From the NCBI GenBank assembly GCA_016938235.1, contig JAFGVA010000117.1, positions 1 through 32,565 of the forward strand: DNA of 32,565 nucleotides. Reading direction: 5' to 3'. Made by a program: the position numbers and the translations under genes. The notes under the pieces are model-generated. The model did not search any database. It was not told where the DNA came from and saw only the letters and a list, made by a program, of their open reading frames with translations. Source of the DNA: Bacteroidales bacterium (GTDB taxonomy: Bacteria > Bacteroidota > Bacteroidia > Bacteroidales > UBA10428). Numbering within the stretch: position 1 is the stretch's first letter; each line of letters starts with the position of its first letter. This document shows, one piece after another, positions 1 through 8,066 of this stretch.

Positions 1-1097
1 CGATAACTTGTAGCATCTGCTGAAGAATTCCAGTTCGAAGTTATCTGACCACAGGCTGCTGCTGTACCAGCTGTTGCAACTGGGGCTAATGGTGCTGTCA
101 ACAATCCATCATTAACAGTATAATCAGCGCTATGAGAGCATAAGCCTTCCACTACTTCAACATGATAGCTATCAGCAATAAGTCCATTTATATCTTCCTG
201 CAAGGAATCAACAGTCCAGGAAGCATTACTCCAGGTAATTGTTGCACTTGCTGAATATCCAGTGAGCGTTAAGTTAATTGAACCCTCACTACCCCCGACA
301 CAAGTAGGATTAGTAACTACAGCAGAAATGCCTGTTGTACAAACGTGCTCATTTATTAATTCATTTACTAAATCCAATAAATCCTGATCCTCTAATAGAA
401 AATCATCAATATCACCATAATTCACATCACAAGGATCATCCCAACTACAAATTTCAGTTAATCCCGGATTTTCAATGGAAATGGAGGAGCTATCACCAAT
501 GACAAAGAAGTTATCACTACCATCGGAATCTCCAAATATTATAACAGGGCTATTCCCTTGAATATCCAAATCTCCAGCTATTACAAGATTTCCATCACTT
601 CGAATACTTCCGCCTGCATCATTCATATTTAAATCACCCAATACTATGAAATCTCCGAATATATCAACAACTGCAGTTTCCAGATTACAATTACCTGTAA
701 TTATAACCACACCATTAGGTTGGACCTCCATTGCACCTCCAACCAAATTTAGGTCTCCATCTACAAATAAAGTATCGCCTGGAGACACATCAATATATGC
801 ATATGCACCTGTTGTAAAGGTACCATTAACTTCAAGTGTTCCGTTAATATCTAAAGATGTAGGTGCAAAAAGCCAACCACCATGAATTGTAATATCTCCT
901 GTTCTTGTAATTGTAACTTCCTGTTGAGTAACAAAATCATCACCTCCATCCAAATCTCCATCAACAGTGACAGTTAATCCAGGATCAGGGTTCCAATTAG
1001 CTGGATCATTCCAGTCTCCCGAATAAATATCATAAGATTGCGACCAAACAAAAAATGGTAGAAAAACAATGATTACAAAGAAAATATATCTTTTCAT
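1..1097 (-). CDS. Secreted SprB-repeat / beta-solenoid-like surface protein, 3' end outside window
   Basis: The open frame reads from an ATG at 1097 to the left edge without a stop, giving about 365 residues of a longer protein. It opens with a signal peptide (MKRYIFFVIIVFLPFFVWSQ), so the product is exported. Residues about 25-215 are a run of short Gly/Asp/Val-rich strands with a recurring 'GDL.I.G' pattern (for example GDLNMNDAGG, GDLDIQGNSP), which looks like a parallel beta-solenoid. Residues about 255-330 fit a SprB-type repeat: a Cys-x-Gly-Gly start, ITWSN, then a short Gly-rich turn and a second Cys. The visible end (CGQITSNWNSSADATSYR) looks like the start of a fibronectin-III-like module. 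Such proteins in Bacteroidota usually end in a T9SS sorting domain, but that part lies outside the window. Likely an adhesin or surface-layer protein; the exact role is unknown. Confidence 0.8.
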   Translation of the reverse strand, partial: MKRYIFFVIIVFLPFFVWSQSYDIYSGDWNDPANWNPDPGLTVTVDGDLDGGDDFVTQQEVTITRTGDITIHGGWLFAPTSLDINGTLEVNGTFTTGAYAYIDVSPGDTLFVDGDLNLVGGAMEVQPNGVVIITGNCNLETAVVDIFGDFIVLGDLNMNDAGGSIRSDGNLVIAGDLDIQGNSPVIIFGDSDGSDNFFVIGDSSSISIENPGLTEICSWDDPCDVNYGDIDDFLLEDQDLLDLVNELINEHVCTTGISAVVTNPTCVGGSEGSINLTLTGYSASATITWSNASWTVDSLQEDINGLIADSYHVEVVEGLCSHSADYTVNDGLLTAPLAPVATAGTAAACGQITSNWNSSADATSY

Positions 1098-1421
1098 CGG
1101 TATTTATTGATTAAGTTAAGGGCACTATTCTTTAAACTTGCTATGTTGTTCATTTTCAAAGCTGAAGCGAAGATATAAAAACTAAGTATGCGCATTGGTT
1201 AAAGTTATTAACGCTTTATAAACAGATAAACAATATCAAAACTTTAGTTAACAAGTACTTATACATTTTATTTTTCCTGAAGGTTATCATTTATCAGGCT
1301 CATTTTGATTAACTGCAAAAAAGTGGTGATGAAAATCACCGGCAAATATCATTTTTTTTGTTCAAACCACTAAAAAATTGCAGGAAAATCGTAACTTATA
1401 ATGTCTTAAAAATCAATAGCT
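1098..1421. other. Divergent intergenic region with a GAAA-capped hairpin
   Basis: This 324-bp AT-rich gap separates the secreted-protein gene (minus) from the zinc-ribbon gene (plus). No credible gene is present. A six-base-pair stem GGTGAT/ATCACC with a GAAA loop sits at 1325-1340, enclosed by GTGG (1323) / CCAC (1367) and CTGCAA (1313) / TTGCAG (1378). It could fold in the leader RNA of the 1422 gene. On the minus strand TATCTTCG, one base off the TAnnTTTG box, lies about 70 bases upstream of the 1097 start. Both readings are weak. Confidence 0.35.
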
Positions 1422-1832
1422 ATGGATAAAGAATACTACTGCCCCAAATGCCATGGTTATGTTAAAGTTGGCGATTTTATCATATTGGTGGCTAAAAATA
1501 AGTCCAAAACCAGTGGACTGCTGCTTTTACACCCGGAAGTTGGTAACTATTCAAGTATAAAACATCGCCATTTTGAAATTGATGATAAGGAAGTTCTTGA
1601 AATTCACTGTCCTTTATGCCATGTTAACCTTGCTTCTGACTTTGATGACAACTTATCGCATTTAATACTGGTTGAAGACAATAAAACCTTCGATATTTAT
1701 TTCTCGAGGATTGTCGGAGAACAAAGCACCTACCTTGTTGACGGACAAACAGTAACAGCATCAGGAATTCATTCTGACAGGTATACCTACTTTAAAATGA
1801 GTGATAAGTTCAAACAATACCTTAAAAAGTAA
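1422..1832 (+). CDS. Small two-CxxC zinc-ribbon protein, function unknown
   Basis: A 136-residue cytosolic protein with no signal peptide or membrane segment. Two Cys pairs, CPKC at residues 7-10 and CPLC at 63-66, can make a zinc ribbon. The segment between them is basic (KNKSK, KHRH), and the C-terminal half is predicted mainly beta strand with many aromatic and acidic residues. The ATG at 1422 is the only sensible start because the first CxxC lies six residues behind it. I do not recognise a named family; small proteins of this kind are common in Bacteroidota. It stands alone on the plus strand ahead of the decayed nhaA. The two intact Cys pairs argue for a real gene, but no function can be inferred. 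Confidence 0.75.
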   Translation: MDKEYYCPKCHGYVKVGDFIILVAKNKSKTSGLLLLHPEVGNYSSIKHRHFEIDDKEVLEIHCPLCHVNLASDFDDNLSHLILVEDNKTFDIYFSRIVGEQSTYLVDGQTVTASGIHSDRYTYFKMSDKFKQYLKK

Positions 1833-1977
1833 TCAGGTACAGTTGTATTTCTGAATCCCATCTTTTTCATTTCATAAGAACCAATAAACAATAAACAAGT
1901 AGTGAGATTAGTTGTTATGAATCAACATATAATTAACTAATTACACCAAGAATTCTTAAACACTAATATTCTCACCC

Positions 1978-3266
1978 ATGGCTGGTAAAAATCAATCTCT
2001 TATTGAGAACATAATACAACCTATTCAACGTTTTTTTTTAAAATTGAAGCCTCAGTCGGCCTTATTCTGCTTGCTGCTACTCTAGTACACTAATTTGGAC
2101 AAACTCAGGTTTTGGTGAAACCTATCATCATTTTTGGGAAACACACCTTTCAATTGATTTAGGCTTTTTTGTTGCAGGCTTTGAAATAAAGCGCGAATTG
2201 ATCGCCGGTGAATTATCATCGTTCAAACAGGCGGCTTTGCCAATATCTGCTGCTATTGGAGGAATGATTATCCCTGCTGTTTTATTTCTGATAGTAAATA
2301 AAAATCCGAATGCTATGGCAGGTTGGGGAATACCTATGGCAACCGATATAGCTTTTTCTTTAGGTGTATTATCGCTATTGGGCAAAAGAGTACCACTTGC
2401 TCTCAAAATATTTTTATTAGCATTTGCCCTTGTAGATGTTCTTGGAGCTGTTATCGTAATTGCCATATTCTACAACCACGATATTCAATGGAGTTATCTA
2501 ATCATTGGACTTGGGCTAACAATGCTGCTGATTGTATTCAACAAACTGAAAATAAAATCCATACCACCCATTATGATTTTGGGATGGGTTATTTGGTATT
2601 TATTTCTAAAATAGGGTATTCATCAAACAATTGCAGTGATTTTAATTGCATTTACAATTCCTTTAAAACGATCCAATAACCTCGAAACATTCAGACTGAA
2701 AATGCAGAATAACCTTGACTATTTTGTTTTGTTCAACTCCCAGTGAAAAAGACAGAATTATTTTATCTAACAAGCAACTAGCTGCATTAGATAATTTGGA
2801 AGAAAGAATTTTTCATGTTCAAAGTCCGGTAAAGCGATTGGAGCACATATTACATAAATTTGTAACCTGTTTTGTGATGCCTGTTTTTGCTTTGGCAAAT
2901 GCTGGGGTATTACTAACTGGTATTGGTTTATCAAATATTTTTGGTGGGTTAAGCAGTTCTATTTCTTTTAGCCTTTTAGCCTTGTAGCCGGTAAAAATAA
3001 CCGGAATATTTCTTTTTGCCTGAGCAGCAGTGAAACTAGGCATTACCGCTTTAACTGAAAACGTGCACTGGAAACATATTTTCAGCCTTGGTTTTTTAGG
3101 TGGTATGGGTTTTACCATGTTTCTTTTTATATCAAATCTTGCCTTCACATCTGAAGCCTTGCTAAATCCGGCAAAGATTGGTATCTTAGCCGGCTCTTTA
3201 TTCGCAGGTGTAGGTGGTTATTTCGATCTTCATCTGTTGCTTAGAACAAAAAAAGAAGAAGGCTAA
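1978..3266 (+). pseudogene. nhaA: NhaA-type Na+/H+ antiporter, multiply disrupted
   Basis: Conceptual joining of frames gives an NhaA antiporter: a start at 1978 (MAGKNQSLIENIIQPIQRFF), then EASVGLILLAATLV, FEIKRELIAGELSSFKQAALP, GWGIPMATDIAFSLGVLSLL, RVPLALKIFLLAFALVD, VKRLEHILHKFV, and a C-terminus FSLGFLGGMGFTMFLFIS. Lesions seen: a frame change at the T/A run 2031-2043; an apparent extra CA near 2088; loss of about 20 codons at about 2165-2180, where the family's INDGLMAIFFF segment should be; a nonsense TAG at 2612-2614; a frame change near 2745; out-of-frame sequence and a TAG at 2985; and a TGA replacing the expected Trp codon at 3021. The essential Asp-Asp pair (Asp163-Asp164 in E. 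coli) reads VDV, so the second Asp is lost. This is decay and not a single sequencing error. The 3' end lies six bases before cysH. Confidence 0.93.
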
Positions 3267-3272
3267 AACATT

Positions 3273-3977
3273 ATGGAAAAACTTGCAAAAGAACTTTGCG
3301 AAAAACTTAAAGATTATACAGCTCAGGAAATAATTCGCTATTTCATCGTTGATTTTGATGGAAAAGTTGGTTTAGCTACCAGTCTGGGTGCCGAAGACCA
3401 GGTTCTAACAGAAATGATTTGCAAAGTAGATAAATTAACAAAGATATTTACACTCGACACCGGCAGAGTTTTCCCTGAAACCTATGATTTACTTGAAAAA
3501 ACCAATAAGCATTACCAGATAAACATAGAAGTATATTTCCCTAATACAGGTAAAGTTGAGGAAATGGTGAACAAAAAGGGAATTAACTTATTTTACGAAA
3601 GCATCGAAAACAGAAAAGAATGTTGTGGAATACGTAAAATTGAACCTTTAAAAAGAGCCTTATCTGATATTGATGTATGGGTAACCGGAATTCGTAAAGA
3701 CCAGTCTGTAACACGCTTCTTTACGCCCCTGGTTGAATGGGATGAAGGGAACAAGGTAATAAAAGTTAATCCGCTGCTTAAATGGAGCGAAAAAGATGTT
3801 TGGGCTTACATAAACGACAACAACATACCTTACAATGCATTGCACGACAAAGGATTTCCCAGCATTGGATGCCAACCGTGTACAAGAGCTGTAAAAAAAG
3901 GCGAAGATATAAGATCCGGCCGATGGTGGTGGGAAGAACCCGAGCACAAAGAATGTGGTTTACACACAAAAGATTAG
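3273..3977 (+). CDS. cysH: Iron-sulfur phosphoadenylyl/adenylyl-sulfate reductase
   Basis: This 234-residue enzyme of assimilatory sulfate reduction converts APS or PAPS to sulfite with thioredoxin as donor. The nucleotide-binding core is visible in SLGAEDQVL (residues 37-45) and LDTGRVFPETY (61-71). Two Cys pairs, Cys117-Cys118 (ECCGIRK) and Cys200/Cys203 (GCQPC), form the four-cysteine set that binds a [4Fe-4S] cluster. By established family knowledge this set marks the APS-type enzymes and is absent from E. coli-type PAPS reductase. The catalytic Cys228 lies in the C-terminal ECGLH tail. Length and all key residues are intact. The ATG is six bases after the dead nhaA stop, so the gene may depend on a promoter inside or before the pseudogene. 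No cysD/cysN or sulfite reductase lies nearby. It converges with mnmA with nine bases between them. Confidence 0.93.
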   Translation: MEKLAKELCEKLKDYTAQEIIRYFIVDFDGKVGLATSLGAEDQVLTEMICKVDKLTKIFTLDTGRVFPETYDLLEKTNKHYQINIEVYFPNTGKVEEMVNKKGINLFYESIENRKECCGIRKIEPLKRALSDIDVWVTGIRKDQSVTRFFTPLVEWDEGNKVIKVNPLLKWSEKDVWAYINDNNIPYNALHDKGFPSIGCQPCTRAVKKGEDIRSGRWWWEEPEHKECGLHTKD

Positions 3978-3986
3978 CAAGTTTGC

Positions 3987-5183
3987 TTATTTGATAACTC
4001 CAGAGCCAACAAGTTCTTCATCATCGTACCAGGCTGCAAATTGTCCGGAAGTAATACCTCGCTGCATATCTTCAAAAAGAATATAAATGCCGCTTTCAAC
4101 ACAATGAAGACAAGCTTTCTGCAAAGCTTGCCGGTATCTAACCCGAACCAGATACTCCCTGATTTCACCGGTTTTCATCTCCAGATCAGATCTAATCCAG
4201 TGAATTTCATCTCTTGGGATAAACAATCCATACCTGTTCAGCCCAGGATGATTATGTCCCTGACCGACATAAACCACATTTTCAACAACATCAATTCCGA
4301 GAACAAAAAGTGGTTCTTTTCTACCGCCAATATTTAGTCCTTTGCGCTGTCCTATGGTATAAAAATGAGCTCCATCGTGTTCTCCGGCCAGAACACCCAT
4401 TTTTGGTGAATATATTGCCGGTTCGGCAAAAACTTTAAGCTCATCTTCGAAGTAATTATAAGTTATTACAGGTTTTATATAGCTTGGATTATCATTTGAA
4501 TCTTTAGGGATTTCAACAACAATTCCTTTTTTTGCATTTAATTTCTGCTGAAGAAAAGTTGGTAAATCAACTTTCCCGACAAAACAAATCCCCTGACTGT
4601 CTTTCTTTTTTGCTGTAGCAAGTCCCTGTTCTTCTGCTATTAGCCGAATATCCTTTTTATACAAATGCCCGATAGGAAACAAAGCTTTGCTTAGTTGCTC
4701 CTGATTTACCTGGCACAAAAAATAACTTTGTTCTTTTGACGGATCGGTGCCGGCTAGTAAGCGATGAACCTTCCTGCCATTTTTTGTAATGGTTTCTTTC
4801 CGGCAGTAATGTCCGGTAGCAACAAAATCGGCTCCCAATTCAAAAGCAGCTTTGGCAAACAGATCAAATTTCACCTCACGGTTGCACAGAACATCGGGGT
4901 TGGGAGTTCTTCCTTTTTGATATTCATTAAACATGTAGTCAACTACCCGCTGACCATATTGCACACTAAAATCAATAGTTTGAAACGGAATTTCCAGTTT
5001 TCGCGCTACCAATTCAGCGAAAATCAGGTCGTCGTTCCACGGACAATCACCTGAGAGAGTTCCCTCGGTCTCATGCCAGTTTATCATAAACAATCCGGTA
5101 ACATCATAACCTTGCTCTTTCAAAAGGTATGCTGCAACGCTTGAATCAACACCTCCGGATAATCCTACGACAACCTTTTTCAT
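3987..5183 (-). CDS. mnmA: tRNA 2-thiouridine(34) synthase MnmA
   Basis: This 398-residue cytosolic enzyme adenylates and thiolates U34 in the wobble position of tRNA-Lys, -Glu and -Gln. The PP-loop ATP-binding motif SGGVDSS is at residues 9-15. The two catalytic cysteines are Cys100 (PDVLCNREVKF) and Cys200 (DSQGICFVG). The motif ATGHY at about 122-126 and the C-terminal beta domain that binds the tRNA acceptor are present. A short insertion with a Cys (ETEGTLSGDCPWNDD, about 38-52) follows the first strand region. The gene starts eight bases after the ribH stop, so the two are probably co-transcribed. It ends nine bases from the convergent cysH. A small AGCAA/TTGCT stem overlaps the two stops and is too short to call a terminator. 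Confidence 0.96.
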   Translation of the reverse strand: MKKVVVGLSGGVDSSVAAYLLKEQGYDVTGLFMINWHETEGTLSGDCPWNDDLIFAELVARKLEIPFQTIDFSVQYGQRVVDYMFNEYQKGRTPNPDVLCNREVKFDLFAKAAFELGADFVATGHYCRKETITKNGRKVHRLLAGTDPSKEQSYFLCQVNQEQLSKALFPIGHLYKKDIRLIAEEQGLATAKKKDSQGICFVGKVDLPTFLQQKLNAKKGIVVEIPKDSNDNPSYIKPVITYNYFEDELKVFAEPAIYSPKMGVLAGEHDGAHFYTIGQRKGLNIGGRKEPLFVLGIDVVENVVYVGQGHNHPGLNRYGLFIPRDEIHWIRSDLEMKTGEIREYLVRVRYRQALQKACLHCVESGIYILFEDMQRGITSGQFAAWYDDEELVGSGVIK

Positions 5184-5191
5184 CTTATATT

Positions 5192-5683
5192 TCAGATGGT
5201 TCTTTTAAATAAATCTATCATTTTAATAGCCGTAACAGCTGCTTCATCGCCTTTATTCCCATGCTTTCCTCCTGCCCTGTCAAGAGCCTGCTGTTTGTCG
5301 TCAGTAGTGAGCACTCCAAAAATAAAGGGTATATCGTATTGCGTGTTTAACTGTGTAATTCCCTGGGTCACACCATGGCAAATAAAATCGAAATGACGTG
5401 TTTCACCCTGAATCACACAACCTAAAACAATTATAGCATTGTATTCTCTTGTCTGGGCAAAAGCTCTGGCACCGGCTGTCAGCTCAAAAGTTCCCGGAAC
5501 ATAATCAACAACAATATCGCCTTCTTTTGCACCATGCTTAAGAAATGTATTTACAGCTCCGTCTCTAAGCGCAAATGTTATTTCTTCGTTCCACTCTGCG
5601 ACAACAATAGCTACCTTCATGCCTTTTGCCGAGGGCACTTTAGAAGGATCATATGCCGAAAGATTCTTTAATGCAGTTGCCAT
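5192..5683 (-). CDS. ribH: 6,7-dimethyl-8-ribityllumazine synthase
   Basis: This 163-residue enzyme catalyses the penultimate step of riboflavin synthesis: it condenses 5-amino-6-ribitylaminouracil with 3,4-dihydroxy-2-butanone 4-phosphate. It assembles into pentamers or 60-mers in the cytosol. Visible landmarks are the substrate-binding AEWNEEIT (about 29-36), VPGTFELT (62-69), the GCVIQGETRHFDFI block with the proton-transfer His97, and the C-terminal PFIFGVLTTDD and DRAGG.HGNKG motifs. The length is normal for the family. The ATG at 5683 is followed by a family-typical N-terminal extension. It is the first gene of a two-gene unit with mnmA and has a TAnnTTTG box 37 bases upstream, behind the terminator of the TPR gene. 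No FMN riboswitch is visible, and no other rib genes are nearby. Confidence 0.97.
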   Translation of the reverse strand: MATALKNLSAYDPSKVPSAKGMKVAIVVAEWNEEITFALRDGAVNTFLKHGAKEGDIVVDYVPGTFELTAGARAFAQTREYNAIIVLGCVIQGETRHFDFICHGVTQGITQLNTQYDIPFIFGVLTTDDKQQALDRAGGKHGNKGDEAAVTAIKMIDLFKRTI

Positions 5684-5719
5684 AATAATATTTATTCTTA
5701 TTGGATTAACTAATTAATA

Positions 5720-5727
5720 CAAATTTA
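5720..5727 (-). promoter_or_regulatory. Promoter -7 box of ribH-mnmA
   Basis: Read on the minus strand this is TAAATTTG, a full match to the Bacteroidota TAnnTTTG box, 37 bases before the ribH ATG and downstream of the terminator at 5756-5795. No good -33 TTTG is visible at the usual spacing. Confidence 0.6.
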
Positions 5728-5755
5728 GTTGTTTTGATTTGTGATTTCCAGAAAA

Positions 5756-5795
5756 TAAAAAAAGTACCAACATCAGCCTGATATTGATACTTTTT
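5756..5795 (-). terminator. Rho-independent terminator after the TPR gene
   Basis: On the minus strand, AAAGTATCAATATCAG pairs with CTGATGTTGGTACTTT (two G-T wobbles, no mismatches) and is followed by a run of T. It lies 20 bases past the stop of the TPR gene and before the ribH promoter, so it separates the two units. On the plus strand the wobbles become A-C mismatches, so it works best in the minus direction. Confidence 0.8.
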
Positions 5796-5815
5796 ATTTG
5801 CAAATATTTTTCGAA

Positions 5816-6502
5816 TTACATTTTCAGCTTAACTGCTGTTATGTATTTGTCAATTTCTTCTGCTTCTGTTGAATTTGGATAATTTGCTTTAATTTGCTCG
5901 TAAACATCAAGTGCTTTTTTGTTTTCATTGATCGACTCATAAACTATACCCGATTTCATTAAATAAACAGGCGATAGTAATTCATTCTCGTTGAGATTAG
6001 CAGCTTTTTCATAGTAAGAAACACCCTTTTCATATTCATCAAGTTCTACATATGCATCCCCGATAGCCCCTAAAGCAACAATTGAAACAAGTCGGTCATT
6101 TCCGTCAAAATCTTTCAGGTAATCAATCGCATCTTCGTACTGACCCAATCTTAAATAGGAGATACCTGCATAATAACAAGCAAGATTTGCCGATTTTGTT
6201 GCTGCATAATCGTCAATGATGTCTAACAGTCCTTTATACTGTCCATCGCCCTCAAGTGTCAGGTTGAAAGAATCCAGCTCAAAATACTTTTCAGCCATGA
6301 ACATTTCTGACTGCGCTTCATTCTCTTTGGGTTCAAGATAAAATTTCTTATAGCTAAAAAACCCGCCAACTACTATTAATATTACTATTATAATAATTGA
6401 AAGACTTTTCCTGTTTTCTTCAATATAACGTTCGGTCTTTGTTAAAGCTTCTTCAACCGTCTGAAATCCATCGTGTTGCGGATTGTATTTCTGCTTGCTC
6501 AT
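5816..6502 (-). CDS. Membrane-anchored tetratricopeptide-repeat protein (YfgM-like)
   Basis: A 228-residue protein with a hydrophilic N-terminus, one transmembrane segment at about residues 33-50 (SLSIIIIVILIVVGGFFSY), and a periplasmic part built from TPR-type helix pairs (ACYYAGISYLRLGQYEDAIDYL, VALGAIGDAYVELDEYEKGVSYYEKA, SPVYLMKSGIVYESINENKKALDVYEQI). Topology and length match the YfgM / TPR_21 family, which in E. coli is an ancillary subunit of the SecYEG translocon with the chaperone PpiD. In Bacteroidota its exact role is unproven. It is transcribed alone from a strong two-box promoter and ends at a clear terminator. It stands divergently from recF, an arrangement I recall from other Bacteroidales. 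Confident in fold and topology, moderate for the YfgM role. Confidence 0.85.
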   Translation of the reverse strand: MSKQKYNPQHDGFQTVEEALTKTERYIEENRKSLSIIIIVILIVVGGFFSYKKFYLEPKENEAQSEMFMAEKYFELDSFNLTLEGDGQYKGLLDIIDDYAATKSANLACYYAGISYLRLGQYEDAIDYLKDFDGNDRLVSIVALGAIGDAYVELDEYEKGVSYYEKAANLNENELLSPVYLMKSGIVYESINENKKALDVYEQIKANYPNSTEAEEIDKYITAVKLKM

Positions 6503-6536
6503 TTCTTGAGTTTAATTTATCATTTTAAAACGTGTG

Positions 6537-6568
6537 CAAATGTATATTATTTAGCATAATTAGCAAAA
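6537..6568 (-). promoter_or_regulatory. Two-box Bacteroidota promoter of the TPR gene
   Basis: On the minus strand TTTTG (6568-6564) is followed by exactly 19 bases and then TACATTTG (6544-6537). Both boxes and the spacing fit the -33 TTTG / -7 TAnnTTTG consensus of the Bacteroidota primary sigma factor. The ATG at 6502 lies 34 bases downstream. Confidence 0.78.
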
Positions 6569-6629
6569 ATATTTATTTGTTACTCGTCTTGATTCGTCTA
6601 AAAATTCATTTATTGTAAGGTATATTATC

Positions 6630-6637
6630 TATTTTTG
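6630..6637 (+). promoter_or_regulatory. Promoter -7 box of recF
   Basis: TATTTTTG matches TAnnTTTG and lies 20 bases before the recF ATG, predicting a very short leader. A TTG at 6613-6615 is slightly closer than the usual -33 spacing. Confidence 0.55.
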
Positions 6638-6657
6638 AAGTCTTGAACTAAGTTTCT

Positions 6658-7773
6658 ATGTATTTATCAGATTTATCCGTCCTGAATTTTAAGAATTACC
6701 CCGAATCAACTCTTTCTTTGCACAAAAAGATAAATTGTTTTGTCGGAAATAATGGTGTAGGTAAAACAAATATTTTAGATGCAGTATATTATCTCTGTAT
6801 GTGTAAAAGCTATTTCAATAATACGGATCAGTTTGTTATTCGGAATAATGAGGATTTTATGGTATTACAGGGAAGTTTTTCGCTTGATAATGAGGTAGAT
6901 AATATCTATTGCGGACTAAAATCCGGTAAAAAGAAAGTATTCAGAAAAAATAAAAAGGAATATCATAAATTATCTGATCACATTGGGCTGTTCCCGGTTG
7001 TAATGATTTCCCCATCAGATTCTTCGCTTATTATTGATACCAGCGAAGAACGACGAAAATACATGAATGCTGTTATTTCTCAGTACGATAAAGATTACCT
7101 TGAAAATGTTATTCACTACAATAAAATTCTGGCTCAAAGAAATAAGCTGCTTAAAGATATAAGGAATACCCAGGGGGCAAATGATTTGCTGTTGGTTTAT
7201 GATGAACAGCTATTACCTCTTGGAAATAAAATTCATATAAGCAGAAAAGACTTTATTGAGCATCTTACTCCGGTTTTTAAAGACTTTTACAGGCAGATTT
7301 CTGAAGGGAAAGAACAGGTTGAACTAAATTATCTGTCTCAGCTTAATAACGAAAGTTTTGAGGTCTTAATAAAAAACAACCACCAAAAAGACTTAATTGC
7401 ACAATATACAACAACCGGAATTCATAAAGATGATCTTGAAATGGTTTTACTTGGAAGTCCCATAAAAAAAATAGGCTCACAGGGGCAACAAAAAACTTTT
7501 TTGGTGGCATTAAAGCTTGCACAATTTAAATTTCTTTCAGAAATTAAAAACTTCTCTCCAATACTGTTGCTCGATGATATATTTGACAAATTTGATGTTA
7601 ACCGGGTTTCGCAGATTCTGCACCTGGTATCTGATAATAATTTTGGACAAATATTAATTACCCATACCAATGAGTATAGAATGAAGGAACTTCTTAAAAA
7701 AATAGAAGGAGGGTACAAGCTTTTTAAAGTAGAAGAAAACCAGATAAACCTTATAGATAGTGAGGAAAAGTAA
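6658..7773 (+). CDS. recF: DNA replication and repair protein RecF
   Basis: A 371-residue SMC-like ATPase that, with RecO and RecR, loads RecA at single-strand gaps. The Walker A motif GNNGVGKTN is at residues 30-38, the ABC-type signature SQGQQKT at 274-280, and the Walker B/D-loop region LLLDDIFDKFD at 303-313, followed by ITHTNEY. The middle region 120-235 is the helical arm domain typical of RecF, with the conserved ISPSD and ERRKYMN segments at about 117-136. All ATPase residues are present. The DciA-family gene starts inside its last codons, with a 14-base overlap, so the two are translationally coupled. It diverges from the TPR gene with its own promoter box. Confidence 0.96.
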   Translation: MYLSDLSVLNFKNYPESTLSLHKKINCFVGNNGVGKTNILDAVYYLCMCKSYFNNTDQFVIRNNEDFMVLQGSFSLDNEVDNIYCGLKSGKKKVFRKNKKEYHKLSDHIGLFPVVMISPSDSSLIIDTSEERRKYMNAVISQYDKDYLENVIHYNKILAQRNKLLKDIRNTQGANDLLLVYDEQLLPLGNKIHISRKDFIEHLTPVFKDFYRQISEGKEQVELNYLSQLNNESFEVLIKNNHQKDLIAQYTTTGIHKDDLEMVLLGSPIKKIGSQGQQKTFLVALKLAQFKFLSEIKNFSPILLLDDIFDKFDVNRVSQILHLVSDNNFGQILITHTNEYRMKELLKKIEGGYKLFKVEENQINLIDSEEK

Positions 7774-8050
7774 TACTCAACCCCTAAAAAGTGTGCTTAG
7801 AGAATACATCGAGGCTCTGGGGCATCGAAGAAAGCTTAAGGAAGTTAATCTTATTACAAGCTGGGAAAACCTTATGGGCAAGGCAATATCCAACCACACA
7901 AAGAATATCTACATTAAAAATAAGACACTCTTCGTAAAACTAGATTCATCTGTACTTAAGAATGAACTGCTAATGAACAGAGAAAAGATAATTGACCACC
8001 TCAATTCACATGCAGGCGAATCAATTATCGAGAAAATTATTTTTCAATGA
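7760..8050 (+). CDS. DciA/DUF721-family protein, candidate replicative helicase operator
   Basis: A 96-residue basic protein starting at GTG 7760, 14 bases inside the end of recF. No upstream ATG fits, and the next Met is far into the conserved domain. The sequence has the DUF721 signature: a short N-terminal helix (LKSVLREYIEALGHRRKLKEVNLI), then WENLMGKAISNHTKNIYIKNKTLFVKLDSSV, an alternating strand region, and a C-terminal helix ending IIEKIIF. This is the KH-like domain of DciA, which in other bacteria takes part in loading the replicative helicase DnaB. The overlap with recF ties it to replication and repair. In Bacteroidota it is typically this short single domain. The helicase role is known from other phyla and is inferred here. 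Confidence 0.85.
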   Translation: MRKSNTQPLKSVLREYIEALGHRRKLKEVNLITSWENLMGKAISNHTKNIYIKNKTLFVKLDSSVLKNELLMNREKIIDHLNSHAGESIIEKIIFQ

Positions 8051-8066
8051 AACAGGAACAGATCGA

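Noticed and set aside
646-885. 79-residue plus-strand open frame
   Set aside because: It overlaps the secreted-protein gene on the other strand, has no start context, and its Pro/Ser/Thr-rich sequence is typical of an antisense frame.
1325-1340. Hairpin with GAAA loop considered as a terminator
   Set aside because: No gene ends upstream in either direction and the T run begins 12 bases after the stem, so I list it only as a possible leader structure.
2128-2466. 112-residue minus-strand open frame over nhaA
   Set aside because: It is the antisense shadow of the conserved NhaA core; the plus-strand translation matches the family.
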